A DNA stretch of 64,000 nt, from contig CBFIFP010000001.1 in assembly GCA_965661945.1 (NCBI GenBank), positions 992,001 to 1,056,000 on the forward strand, written 5' to 3'. This DNA comes from JAJRPT01 sp965661945 (GTDB taxonomy: Bacteria; Bacteroidota; Ignavibacteria; Kapaibacteriales; UBA2268). A program made the translations under genes and the position numbers. Below, piece after piece: positions 38,206-48,020 of the stretch (positions within the stretch are counted from its first letter, which is position 1; each line of letters begins with the position of its first letter). Below the pieces are notes generated by a model. It saw only the letters and a list, made by a program, of their open reading frames with translations. It did not search any database and had not been told where the DNA came from.

Positions 38206-39522
38206 TTATTTTGATATTATTATTATTTCAGTTCTTCTGTTAAGTTTTCTTCCAAATTCTGTGTCATTAGAAGCAATTGGTCTTCTTTTACCATAACCTT
38301 TTGTTTCAATTCTTTTAGCATCTACTCCATTTTTTATCAAATAATCTCTTACAACATCTGCTCTTACTAATGATAACCTGTCATTAACAGCATCCGAACC
38401 AATTGAATCCGTGTGCCCTTCTATCATAATTTTTATGTTTTCTTTGTTTACCATAAACTCAACTAAAATTTCAAGTTGAGGGGCGCTTTCAGGTATTTCT
38501 GCTTTTCCTAATTTAAATAGTAAGTCTTGAATTATTAGCTTTCTACCTAATTCTACGATAGGAATTGTTTTTTGAGTAATAAGTTTCTTTTTTTCATTAA
38601 ACAAAGATATATCAATAGAGTCTGGTATAGCAGATTTAGAAGTTGTATATTTAATTGAATATAAATTTGTTAATTGATTTGAAAAGTTATTCAAAATTGC
38701 ATTAAAAGGATAATCCATATCATAAGTATTTCCGCGAGTAGCTTCGGCTATTTGTTTGTATTCTTCTAAGTAAGGAGGAGTAATACCAAAAACTCTGATA
38801 TCATTTTCTTTTAGTAGCTCTATTATTGATTCAGTAGTATGGTTAGTTGTTCCAACTCCCTTTTCTCCTTTTTGGTGGTATGGCGCGTCAGTAACAATAA
38901 CAACAACTTTATTTGCAGAAGGTCTAAATTTTATCTTTTCAACAGCTTTTTCAAATGCTTCTAGAGCGTTTTCTTTTACATCTCCCCCACCCTGTGCTTT
39001 AATTTTTGAAAGCCTTTTAGTAAATTCATATACATTTTCAGTTGGTTGCTCAATAGCATCTAAATAATCAGAAAATACAATAAGTCCCAGAGTATAGTCA
39101 ATTCCTCGACCTTTTATAGTTTTTGTAAATTCAGACATTTGTTTTCGAATCGCATCAATATATGATTGCATCGAACCTGTTTGGTCTATTAAAAAAATAA
39201 AATCTACTGGAACTCTCTCATCCATAGTTATTTTTTCAATTGAAATAATCTTTTTCATTGTTCCATTTTCAGCGACATTTACACTTTCTGCAAGTAAGGT
39301 ATCAAGAGGTTCACCGTATATATTATACGCTTCAACAATCAATTTTACAATAGGATAATTAGTTATATCAACGTTGCGTATTGTTAATTTGATTTCCTTT
39401 TTATCCGCTTGAACCTTAGCATTATTCATCAATTCTTTTGCTTGTCTAGAAGATGTATCTTGTTGATTATTAGCAATGATTATACAATTCAAAATAATTA
39501 TAAGTATGATAAATTTATACAT
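38206..39522 (-). CDS. Exported VWA domain plus OmpA-like peptidoglycan-binding protein
   Basis: A 438-residue protein with a signal peptide (about 1-18), a von Willebrand A domain (about 105-290, MIDAS D113-Q-T-G-S117, with a TDAPYH strand) and a C-terminal OmpA domain (about 325-436: EGHTDSIGS, LSLVRADVVRDYL, GYGKRRP, LNRRTEI). It should be anchored to peptidoglycan and display a metal-dependent protein-binding domain. It follows the outer-membrane genes of the GldM-like operon after a terminator hairpin, and precedes pccB by 15 bp. Confidence 0.85.
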   Translation of the reverse strand: MYKFIILIIILNCIIIANNQQDTSSRQAKELMNNAKVQADKKEIKLTIRNVDITNYPIVKLIVEAYNIYGEPLDTLLAESVNVAENGTMKKIISIEKITMDERVPVDFIFLIDQTGSMQSYIDAIRKQMSEFTKTIKGRGIDYTLGLIVFSDYLDAIEQPTENVYEFTKRLSKIKAQGGGDVKENALEAFEKAVEKIKFRPSANKVVVIVTDAPYHQKGEKGVGTTNHTTESIIELLKENDIRVFGITPPYLEEYKQIAEATRGNTYDMDYPFNAILNNFSNQLTNLYSIKYTTSKSAIPDSIDISLFNEKKKLITQKTIPIVELGRKLIIQDLLFKLGKAEIPESAPQLEILVEFMVNKENIKIMIEGHTDSIGSDAVNDRLSLVRADVVRDYLIKNGVDAKRIETKGYGKRRPIASNDTEFGRKLNRRTEIIIISK

Positions 39523-39542
39523 TTTTATTCAAGTATTATTTA

Positions 39543-39582
39543 CAAAAAAAAGCCCTCTATCAACAACAATGTTGGTAGAGGG
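39543..39582 (-). terminator. Strong terminator inside the envelope gene run
   Basis: A 13-bp stem, CCCTCTATCAACA/TGTTGGTAGAGGG (39553-39582), with a T tract on the minus strand (A run 39544-39551). It ends transcription of the 39605-41107 gene, or attenuates read-through into the VWA-OmpA gene. Confidence 0.85.
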
Positions 39583-39604
39583 ATTAAACTTAACCAATTA
39601 GAAA

Positions 39605-41107
39605 TTATAAAGCTATTCTAATTACAGGTGAAATTATGAAGAAATTTTTAACTTCATAACTACGAACATCCCTCAATGGCGTAGCATACTTTGCTTCTAA
39701 GAGTAGCCAGCTTCCAAAAAGTGGCATATATGCTCTTGCTAGCATAATTTGATTAGAATATTGCAAACTTACACTAAAAGGAAATACCGCTTGATTTCTA
39801 TATTCAACTTTTGCGTAAAGCCAATCAGCAAATTCTGTTGGATGGAATAACTGAACCCCATCTGCATTTGATGTAATATTATAAAATGTTTGTTCTGGAA
39901 CTCCATCTTGGTTAGGGTCATCATACTCTTCAAATAACATATATTCTCTAACTTCAGCATAAGATAAACCTAAATCAAATCTGAAATAGTTTTCTGCTTT
40001 TTGTTTGTTTAACCAAAGATTATAAAAAGCAGTTACTTGACCAGTAGTTTGAAGAATCGGAACAACTCCTGTTGGAGCATAATTAGGGTCTCCATTTCTT
40101 TCATCATTTCGATAAAAATCTACACCTGGTGTTATTCCTAAAGTCGCAAATCTTTCAGGATTAATCTGCATATCAAATCTTCTATTAATAGGAGATTCAA
40201 TTTTTAGGTGAATACCGGCTTCTGGATGAAAAGGCATGTGAATATCCATTCCAAATATTAATTTCCCACCTGGGTCAGTATTCAAATTTCTTTCCGGCAA
40301 CCAACTAAAGAAATCACCATTTTGAATACCCAAGTCAGTTCTGTAAACAGCACCTAAATGAGCATTAATTAAATATGGTGTATTTTTGTTAGTTCCGGGA
40401 TCGTTATTTACATATAATGGTCTACTCATTATAAACTTACTTTCTCCGGCAACGTAATAAGGGTAACCAACTTGGTCATTTCCTGTTTTGTTTTGAATCC
40501 AGAACCCAGTATCACCAATTTTTAAAGATTGGTCAAAAAGAGAAAGAGTCAACGCTTGATTAACATTAGTTGGTTTTAAGTAATCCCTTATTGCCGATCC
40601 TTGATCTGGTTTAACTGGAGCTTCAACAGGTATGTCTTTAAACGAATATTTCCTTATCTCATCTAGAGATGAAGATTGAATATCATCTTCTGAAAATTGG
40701 AAATTTGACAAATCTAAATCATCATATTCTTCATTTTCATATTCCCTTCTGTAGTCATAACCACTCAATATTTCATATATATTACTTAAATCTTTTTGAA
40801 ATGTAGTTCCGCTTACAGAAACCTCACCACAAGTTACAATTAAAATTTGATAAGGTAATTTTCTATTTATTTGTTTTTTTGTTCTAGGAACAGCCAAAAC
40901 CTCAATATTTTGAATGTCCAATAATTCATCTTGATTAAGAGTTATTTTAAAATATTGATAGATTTGATATTGTAAATCTGGTTCTTCAATTTTCCATCTT
41001 GGGAAATATTTTTTTAATTCTGGATCAATTTCGTCTAAATCTGAAAGAAAATCTTGAGCATTTATTGCTGTTAAAGCTAAAAATATTAAGATAATTGTAA
41101 ATTTCAT
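39605..41107 (-). CDS. Outer-membrane-type protein of the GldM-like operon
   Basis: A 500-residue protein with a signal peptide (about 1-17), an acidic N-terminal periplasmic region (about 18-170, with IEEPDLQYQIYQYFKITL) and a beta-rich second half of alternating strands ending in an aromatic-residue strand (ISPVIRIAL), as in outer-membrane barrels. No named family recognised. It starts 12 bp after the stop of the next upstream gene, itself downstream of the GldM-like gene. Confidence 0.68.
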   Translation of the reverse strand: MKFTIILIFLALTAINAQDFLSDLDEIDPELKKYFPRWKIEEPDLQYQIYQYFKITLNQDELLDIQNIEVLAVPRTKKQINRKLPYQILIVTCGEVSVSGTTFQKDLSNIYEILSGYDYRREYENEEYDDLDLSNFQFSEDDIQSSSLDEIRKYSFKDIPVEAPVKPDQGSAIRDYLKPTNVNQALTLSLFDQSLKIGDTGFWIQNKTGNDQVGYPYYVAGESKFIMSRPLYVNNDPGTNKNTPYLINAHLGAVYRTDLGIQNGDFFSWLPERNLNTDPGGKLIFGMDIHMPFHPEAGIHLKIESPINRRFDMQINPERFATLGITPGVDFYRNDERNGDPNYAPTGVVPILQTTGQVTAFYNLWLNKQKAENYFRFDLGLSYAEVREYMLFEEYDDPNQDGVPEQTFYNITSNADGVQLFHPTEFADWLYAKVEYRNQAVFPFSVSLQYSNQIMLARAYMPLFGSWLLLEAKYATPLRDVRSYEVKNFFIISPVIRIAL

Positions 41108-41119
41108 TTTTTTTTCCCT

Positions 41120-42922
41120 TTAAAATACATAAATTATATTTGCCATTGGCATAAAGAAAGAACCTATCTCCCATGGTCTTTGATTTTCTCTTAAAAGAAC
41201 ATTTCCATTTGCCCTGAGCTTTAAATAAAGCATATTATCAACAACAGGAAACTGTACAAAGAAATTAAGATTTATCGTCTCATCAAAGAAATTAACAGTT
41301 GCACCATAAGGAGTAGTTTTGTTTTTAACCATAAAATCAAGTTTCGCACTTAATCCACCTACAACATCAGTCATAGATTTTGTAAATTCAGCACTTTCAG
41401 GAGTATCTTGTTGGTTTAGTACTACTCCATGCTTCCAATTTTCCATAGAATAAACCGAACCACCAATACCAAATCTAAGAAGATAATCTTTATCAATATC
41501 TAAACCAAAAGTGTAATGTAATGTAGTATTATACCTAAGTAAATATTCGTTATTAGCTGGGTCTAATATCGCAGCTCTATTTAAAACGGGGTCATTACCT
41601 AAAGCATTACCTATTGCTTCAGAGCGATATGGAGAGGCAACTGCATCACCAAAAGTGTAACCAAATGAAAGTCTAAAAACGTCTGATTTTGGTATAATCG
41701 GTAAATCAAAATCAAACTCTCCCACTATACCAAATCCACCATGAGTTAATGACCTATCCATCCCATAAACAGATTCTTGCATACCAGCCCAACCAGATGT
41801 TGGCAGAATCATTCCTAACTTTATATTACTCCATAAAACTGATAAGTTTAATCTGTTACTAAAAAACGAAGGCATATTTACGTCATCAGCTCCATATTTT
41901 AACTCAATACCTATGAGTGGTAAATTATCATTTGTCTTATTATTTTCATCAAGAACTTTTATTGTTTCTTTAATTTTAGGTAAACCGTTTTCAAAAATTG
42001 GCATGCCTTTATCATCCACATCAAAAACTACTGAATCTTTATAGACAGGTTCATCGTACATAATCCATCTTATATGATCAAAAGATAATAATATTTCTTG
42101 ATTTGCTGAGGTATACTCCTGAGGTTCACCATTAGATATTTTTCTAAACAATTGTATATCTTTTTCTTTAACACCATATAAGCTATAGTCTATTATAGAA
42201 GACGAAACTCCAACTTGCGGTTTAAAATAAATGTAGTCTAAACCAATTCCTTTTGCTTCTAAGGTTACATTTCGATAGTTATCTTGCAATATATTGTTTA
42301 CAATAAAGTTTAGCGCATTTTTTGCACCAAGTTTTGGATTTTCAATTTTAAGGTCTTCAAGTTCAGAATTAACGTAAATATTATTTTTACTTACACCAGA
42401 CAATAAATCATCTAAACTTCTATCCAAAAAATTATTTGGTTCATCATCTAGAAACAAAACCCCAATTATCCTTTGATTAATATCATCTTGATTGTTACTT
42501 ACAATAGCGTATATTTTCTGAATTGTAGTATTTTTTTCAACATTAGAATATTTTTCTATTAAAGCATTAATTGTTCTATTATCTGGGATAAGCTCTTCTT
42601 CTAAATTAGCTTTAAGAATTCTAGATAAATCCCTTCCTGCTTTTTTTAATGTTAGAGCATTAGCTTTAAAATATTCTAAAACCTTTTCATCAACATCTTC
42701 AAATTCTTTGTCATTTCCCGAGACATTTTCTTCATTAACTTTAACTTTGTTTTCTTCAACTATTTTTTTGAATGTAGGACCTACACTTGACAGATCGTAC
42801 AGCAAAATATTACCAAATCTATAATTTTTAAAATCACTTAATCTGTTTTCGATTTTAACTTCATCGCTTGTTTGCGAATTCAAAATACTAAAACAAAAAA
42901 CCATTAAAAAAACAATTTTCAT
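41120..42922 (-). CDS. Second outer-membrane-type protein of the GldM-like operon
   Basis: I place the start at the ATG at 42922, which begins a signal peptide (MKIVFLMVFCFSILNS) and has AGGAG 7 nt upstream; the longer frame to 42964 overlaps the GldM-like gene. The 600-residue product has a helical acidic periplasmic region (about 20-160), a mixed middle part and a C-terminal beta-barrel-like half from about 340 ending in an aromatic strand (MANIIYVF). No family recognised. Its tight linkage to the GldM-like gene suggests a shared trans-envelope complex. Confidence 0.68.
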   Translation of the reverse strand: MKIVFLMVFCFSILNSQTSDEVKIENRLSDFKNYRFGNILLYDLSSVGPTFKKIVEENKVKVNEENVSGNDKEFEDVDEKVLEYFKANALTLKKAGRDLSRILKANLEEELIPDNRTINALIEKYSNVEKNTTIQKIYAIVSNNQDDINQRIIGVLFLDDEPNNFLDRSLDDLLSGVSKNNIYVNSELEDLKIENPKLGAKNALNFIVNNILQDNYRNVTLEAKGIGLDYIYFKPQVGVSSSIIDYSLYGVKEKDIQLFRKISNGEPQEYTSANQEILLSFDHIRWIMYDEPVYKDSVVFDVDDKGMPIFENGLPKIKETIKVLDENNKTNDNLPLIGIELKYGADDVNMPSFFSNRLNLSVLWSNIKLGMILPTSGWAGMQESVYGMDRSLTHGGFGIVGEFDFDLPIIPKSDVFRLSFGYTFGDAVASPYRSEAIGNALGNDPVLNRAAILDPANNEYLLRYNTTLHYTFGLDIDKDYLLRFGIGGSVYSMENWKHGVVLNQQDTPESAEFTKSMTDVVGGLSAKLDFMVKNKTTPYGATVNFFDETINLNFFVQFPVVDNMLYLKLRANGNVLLRENQRPWEIGSFFMPMANIIYVF

Positions 42923-42944
42923 TTTTTCTCCTATGAATACTTTA

Positions 42945-45317
42945 TTATCTTTTAACTTTACCATTAACCTTTAATGGTATATCTATTTTTTCAGAAACCG
43001 AATGTGACTCTTGAGACCCTATTATAGTTACTATTAAATTTACCTTTCCTGAGAGAGTACCTCTTTTAGGAGTACCTGTTACTGTAAATTGAATATCGAG
43101 ATTACCTTCATCATCCAATGTTGGAGTTACATTAATAACTGTTAGTTCATCTGAACTTGATTCTACACTTTCATCCACACTCAATTTATATTTATATCTG
43201 TTATCAAGATACATTGGTGGTGTTACTTTGATACCACTAACTCTACCCAAAAAGGTATTGCCCCCAATTTGAAATGCTGGCTGCTCTACCATACCTTCTA
43301 AAATTATTTGAGGTTTACCTAACACTAATTTGTAATTTTTTCTTGGAAAAACTTCAATTTGTTTATTAGTTACATTATCAACCCATGAAACCCAATAATC
43401 ATAAGATTTATTTTCAGCTCCAAGTAACCAATTTTGTTTTGATGTTTTTAAACCGTCTACACTATCTATTTTTTGACTTCCGTCTAATTGTATAAAAGTT
43501 CTAAATTGATTTTCTGATATTTTACCGCCTGAGGTAGGTTCAAATTGTTCAGGAAAATAATCAGTATTAAATGTTTCACCTACTCTAAAATATTCTTCTA
43601 GATCAGGAGTTTTGCCCACAGTCTTGAACAAGTTTAATTTAACATCCTTCTTAGTTGTTCCTTTTTCACCACTTCCAGTTTTATATTCAACTGACAAGTC
43701 GTAGATTCTAACATTATTGTCTGAATCTACTTTTGGTAGTTTATCTTTGAATTTAACTACATATTCTATCAACGGGTCACCTTTTTTAAGGGTTTTAGAT
43801 TTGTAAGATTGTTCTAGTTCTATATCAAAATCGCTTATTGTGTAAACCTTACCAGAGGGTGATTTTGCACTTATCACTAACTTACTTAAAGTTTCGCCCC
43901 CTTGGTATGGCTTTAATCCTAATTTAAAAGCAGGAGGCAACGCGTCAAAATAATTTACATCTGTTAAAATTATTGTACCTGGCGCACTTTGCGGTTCGGG
44001 TATAATTACCCTAACGTCAAATTCAATTGAATTACTATTTTGATCAAAATACCTTGATGAATTTGGAGTTAATAATCTAGTAATATATCCATATAACTCG
44101 ATTTTTCCTTTATACTCTTCGTATTTTTCACCTTTTTCTTTTGCTTTATTCTTAGCTGTTTGAAGCTGTTTATCAAATTTTTCAGACACCTCTCTTTTCT
44201 GAGCATCTGTCATTTCTTTGGTTGTCATTAAAGAATTACTTGCTGGAATTCCAAACTCAGAAATATCAACTTCGATATTTTTAATAACTTTTTTCAATTC
44301 TTTTGCTTTTAGCTGAACTGTCCCAATATTTACTGTCATATCATCTTTAACTTCATCCAAAGATTTAATTTCTGGGGCACCTTTAATACCAAGTATTCTA
44401 TTTGTTCTAGATAAAAATCTTAATTTGTACCATCCACCTTGTCCTTTTGCTGGCTGAAAATTAACAGCGAAAGATTTTTTAATAAATTCATCGTTTATTT
44501 TTGTATCACTTTCTTCTTTAATATAATAGAATAAGCTATCAATTCTGTTTTCTTTAACATCTTCAGGAACAAATTTTTCTAATTCGCCTGTTGTTTCAGG
44601 TTTTTTATATATTGGTTCAATTCTCACCTCAAAAGGTGACTTATTTTTATCTTTATTTTTATCTTCCCATTTTGTAATTTGCTCTTTGAGCTTTTTAAAG
44701 GTAGCAGCAGTATCTAGTTCTAATTTTTGTACACCAATGTATTCCCAACTTACATCATTATCAGTAGGAGGAAGAATTTCTCCAGGAGTCAAATTGTCTA
44801 TATCAATTTTATTTTCTTTTAATTGGGTATCTGTAAAGAATTCTGGTGTCTCAGTAGGTACGTCTTTTTGATTGGTAGCTTTATTAAAAAAGATTTGGAA
44901 TTCAATGTCCTGAACATTAGCAAGAGCGACAAGTTTTTCTAATCTTTCGAAATATTTTTTGTCTTCTTCACTTTTTTCTTTGTCTCGTTGTAATTTTGAG
45001 GAAACATCTGTTACTCCAACTTCGATAACATAATTTCTGTATGATTTAATTTCGGCGCCAAGCGCTTCTTTCATATCGTTTACAGTCATTCCATCTCTGC
45101 GCATGGTAATCTCATCTTTTGGACGAGTATTGATACCTTCAGTTCCAGAGCCAGATTGAAGCTGCGATAAGATACTTTCAACCATTTTCATTGCTTCTTT
45201 TTGCTTTGAGTGAAGATGTTCTTCTGCTTCGTCACGCTCCACAATAATAATTAGTAATTCTAATACTACAGCAAGATATAATACGAAATATACCTTACCA
45301 GCACCGCCACCAGACAT
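42945..45317 (-). CDS. GldM/PorM-like trans-envelope protein
   Basis: A 790-residue protein with one N-terminal membrane helix (about 9-26) containing a glutamate (E20), a helical periplasmic domain (about 30-150) and a long beta-rich, Ig-like series to the end. This is the layout of GldM/PorM, which spans the periplasm and transmits motion from GldL in T9SS and gliding. Sequence similarity is weak by eye, and no GldL, GldK or GldN gene is adjacent; instead two outer-membrane proteins follow. A nearby protease with a T9SS tail supports a T9SS in this organism. Alternatives: an unrelated envelope tether. Confidence 0.5.
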   Translation of the reverse strand: MSGGGAGKVYFVLYLAVVLELLIIIVERDEAEEHLHSKQKEAMKMVESILSQLQSGSGTEGINTRPKDEITMRRDGMTVNDMKEALGAEIKSYRNYVIEVGVTDVSSKLQRDKEKSEEDKKYFERLEKLVALANVQDIEFQIFFNKATNQKDVPTETPEFFTDTQLKENKIDIDNLTPGEILPPTDNDVSWEYIGVQKLELDTAATFKKLKEQITKWEDKNKDKNKSPFEVRIEPIYKKPETTGELEKFVPEDVKENRIDSLFYYIKEESDTKINDEFIKKSFAVNFQPAKGQGGWYKLRFLSRTNRILGIKGAPEIKSLDEVKDDMTVNIGTVQLKAKELKKVIKNIEVDISEFGIPASNSLMTTKEMTDAQKREVSEKFDKQLQTAKNKAKEKGEKYEEYKGKIELYGYITRLLTPNSSRYFDQNSNSIEFDVRVIIPEPQSAPGTIILTDVNYFDALPPAFKLGLKPYQGGETLSKLVISAKSPSGKVYTISDFDIELEQSYKSKTLKKGDPLIEYVVKFKDKLPKVDSDNNVRIYDLSVEYKTGSGEKGTTKKDVKLNLFKTVGKTPDLEEYFRVGETFNTDYFPEQFEPTSGGKISENQFRTFIQLDGSQKIDSVDGLKTSKQNWLLGAENKSYDYWVSWVDNVTNKQIEVFPRKNYKLVLGKPQIILEGMVEQPAFQIGGNTFLGRVSGIKVTPPMYLDNRYKYKLSVDESVESSSDELTVINVTPTLDDEGNLDIQFTVTGTPKRGTLSGKVNLIVTIIGSQESHSVSEKIDIPLKVNGKVKR

Positions 45318-45552
45318 ATATCACCTTTATTTTTCGATTACAAATTTTTATAAACTATCCTGAAATTTGATTTTCAGAATTTCCAATTTAAAGCATATTT
45401 AAATAAAAAACAAATTTTATTTAAAACTTTTTAAAACTTTTACTCTTGGAAAAATAAAGTAGAGATTAGTTCAATAGGCAATTATTGTTATATTTATGAA
45501 AAAATGATTTTTGATTAGCACTAAATTAACACTTTAAATTTAAAAAAACAAA

Positions 45553-46797
45553 TTATTTTTTATTGATAATTAGTTTTTTTGTGTACAATCCTTGATTACA
45601 ATTTATTTGTAATAAATAGAATCCATCGGTTAGATTTTTTAAGTCTATATTTTTCAGATTATTATTATTTTTTAAATTCATAACTATTCTGCCATACGAA
45701 TCTAAAATAATTATTTCGTTAACAATAAAATTATTTAAATTGCTACTAATGTTTATTTCTCCAGTATCTGTTGGGTTGGGGAAAATGCTAATAGCATTTT
45801 TGCTATTTTTTACATTTCCACCTTCTTCAAGTCCTACTTTTATTAGATTATTTTCTTGCCAAAGAGATTTTCTTGATTGCAATTGAAGAGCAGCTTTCAT
45901 TCTTTCAATTTGTCCTAAAGTAAACATTGCATAGCAACTCCAGTTGTAATCCATAAAGTTTTCGCCATTGATAGGAGAGTTTTCGCAATTATCAGCAACG
46001 CAGCCCATCATTGATGCATCAACTGGAGGAGTGTCTTCAACATAATCATTAGGATAAGAATAACCGCCCTCGAAAGTATGTAATAAATTTAACCAATGAC
46101 CAAACTCGTGCGAAAGAACAGAAGCAAACTTATCATTAGTATTGCCTAATAAATATCTACCATTATATACTACTCTTGCTACTCCCTGATTTGACATCCC
46201 GTTGTTAGGATAATAAGCAAAACCAGATAAATTTTCAACACCATCTCCATTTAATTCTAAAGTAATATATACATTCATATATGAGAAATTATCCCAAGCA
46301 ATGCTTGAAATAAAATTATTTACTTCATTATTGTCTTTTGATAAACCCATATTTTCTGCTTCATAAAAAATTACACCATTTGTTGGATTACCATCGGGAT
46401 CTAATTTAGGCAACTTAAATTGTATATCCATTTCTCCCCTTACACCTTCAAAATTTGGATCACTAGTAAGAAAATCCTTATTTAAACCATTGAAGTCATT
46501 ATTGGTATGTTCCAATGAGTTAATAATTGTAGATTCTGGAACAGTTGTCCCAGCAAAATCAGTTCCGAATACATGGAACACAACAGGTATTATATACTTT
46601 TGCTCATTTAATATTCTTTTTGATTTAAGAAATTCATCTATAAACTTCTGATTTTCTAAAAATTCTTTTTGATAATTTAAAGAAGTTTGTATTAAATCAT
46701 TTTTGTTTAAACAATTAACTTCATTATTAATATCATTGGCAATAATAAAATTACCAGCACCTAAAAAGGTAAATATAATTAGTAAAATTTTTTTCAT
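45553..46797 (-). CDS. Secreted pappalysin-like (M43) metalloprotease with T9SS tail
   Basis: A 414-residue secreted protease. Signal peptide (about 1-20), a metzincin zinc motif H230-E-F-G-H234-WLNLL-H240 and a downstream Met-turn (NFMDYNW) define the catalytic domain. The C-terminal 80 residues form a type A sorting domain (ISIFPNPT near 340, DGFYLLQI, KKLIINKK end) that directs export through T9SS and is removed at the surface. The 235 bp between it and the GldM-like gene hold no gene. Confidence 0.88.
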   Translation of the reverse strand: MKKILLIIFTFLGAGNFIIANDINNEVNCLNKNDLIQTSLNYQKEFLENQKFIDEFLKSKRILNEQKYIIPVVFHVFGTDFAGTTVPESTIINSLEHTNNDFNGLNKDFLTSDPNFEGVRGEMDIQFKLPKLDPDGNPTNGVIFYEAENMGLSKDNNEVNNFISSIAWDNFSYMNVYITLELNGDGVENLSGFAYYPNNGMSNQGVARVVYNGRYLLGNTNDKFASVLSHEFGHWLNLLHTFEGGYSYPNDYVEDTPPVDASMMGCVADNCENSPINGENFMDYNWSCYAMFTLGQIERMKAALQLQSRKSLWQENNLIKVGLEEGGNVKNSKNAISIFPNPTDTGEINISSNLNNFIVNEIIILDSYGRIVMNLKNNNNLKNIDLKNLTDGFYLLQINCNQGLYTKKLIINKK

Positions 46798-46864
46798 TTG
46801 TGTTTCTTTAATAAATCTAATAATAAAAATACAATGGTTTTGTTACATTTATATGGTTTTATAA

Positions 46865-47647
46865 TTACTTCTTTTTAATAAAAACAAAATATATTCCTAA
46901 TAAAACAAAAGGTATGCTCAAAATTTGCCCCATATTAATAGGTAAAAAGTCTTCAAAAGGTACTTGATTTTCTTTAAAATATTCAACTATAAATCTAGAA
47001 CTAAAAATACCTATTAAAAAATATCCAAATAGCTCCCCGCTTTTTGTTTTAGCTTTTTCTTTTTTGTATTTAAAAAATAAAAAAATGAAAACCAACAGAT
47101 ATAAAAACGCCTCATATATTTGAGTAGGGTGCCTTGGTAACTCATCAATATTCTCAAAAATAAAAGCCCAAGCTACTTCAGTTTCAACACCAAATATTTC
47201 TGAGTTCATTAAATTTCCTAATCGAATAAATACCCCAGCAAGAGCCACAGTTATTACTATCCTATCGAGAATCCATAACAATTTAATGTATGGGAATCTT
47301 TTTGTAAAAATATAAAGTCCCAAAATAATACCAATACCTGCTCCATGACTTGCTAATCCACCCTCCCAGACTTTAAGAATCTCAATAGGATTAGAAAGAT
47401 AATATTCCGGAGAATAAAAAAGGCAATGACCCAAGCGTGCACCTATAACAGTACTAAAAACCATAGTCATTGTTAGAGAATCTAAAATTTTTAAATCAAC
47501 ATTCTCATTCTTAAAAACCCATTCCATAATTCTAAAACCTATCACAAAGCCAGCAGCAAATAAAATTCCATACCATCTCAGTGTCAAAAAACCAAAAGAG
47601 AATATTTCTGGAGAAATGCCCCAGTTAATATAAGCCATTAAATTCAT
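46865..47647 (-). CDS. lgt: Prolipoprotein diacylglyceryl transferase
   Basis: A 260-residue seven-helix inner-membrane enzyme that adds diacylglycerol from phosphatidylglycerol to the lipobox cysteine. WEGGLASHGAGIG carries the essential His region, and RHPTQIYEA and the RFIVEYFKENQ end segment match the Lgt signature. Two lipobox proteins (48021, 50313) lie nearby and are likely substrates. Confidence 0.93.
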   Translation of the reverse strand: MNLMAYINWGISPEIFSFGFLTLRWYGILFAAGFVIGFRIMEWVFKNENVDLKILDSLTMTMVFSTVIGARLGHCLFYSPEYYLSNPIEILKVWEGGLASHGAGIGIILGLYIFTKRFPYIKLLWILDRIVITVALAGVFIRLGNLMNSEIFGVETEVAWAFIFENIDELPRHPTQIYEAFLYLLVFIFLFFKYKKEKAKTKSGELFGYFLIGIFSSRFIVEYFKENQVPFEDFLPINMGQILSIPFVLLGIYFVFIKKK

Positions 47648-47710
47648 AAATAAATACTATATTTTAATTCGAAAAAGAGTAAATATACTAGAAATAAAAT
47701 TAGAATTTGA

Positions 47711-47890
47711 TTAATAATCATCATCATCTTCTTCTACTTCATCAATATCAAAATCATTTAGATAACTGTCGTCAATCAAATCATTATCGTCATTTTCGTC
47801 CCACTTGTCATCATCATTAGTGTTTTCATTCCAATCATTTGTATCGTAATCTTCTTCGAAATCTTCATCAAAGTCTAAATCTTTTGCCAT
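47711..47890 (-). CDS. Extremely acidic 59-residue protein
   Basis: An ATG at 47890 with AGGA 9 nt upstream opens a 59-codon frame ending TAA at 47711. Of 59 residues, 31 are Asp or Glu (23 D, 8 E) against two Lys and no Arg, giving a net charge near -29. Start MAKDLDFDEDF and end EDDDDY. The ribosome site, lack of stops and clean termination argue for a real gene. Homologues are not recognised. It lies 63 bp upstream of lgt and could share its transcript. DNA-mimic, chaperone-like or metal-binding roles are all possible and unproven. Confidence 0.68.
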   Translation of the reverse strand: MAKDLDFDEDFEEDYDTNDWNENTNDDDKWDENDDNDLIDDSYLNDFDIDEVEEDDDDY

Positions 47891-48020
47891 TAGTTTATCC
47901 TATTAATTAGAGTATAAGAATAAGCGAAATTAATACATTTTTTATTTAAAAAGAAATTATTTTTAAAACTAATGTTTTTTTTTTGCGTAATAATAAAATA
48001 TTTTATTAAAAGGTAAAATT

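Noticed and set aside
47711..47800. ATC/TCA-rich run as a simple repeat only
   Set aside because: The minus-strand frame is open with start, ribosome site and stop, so it is better read as coding for Asp-rich protein.
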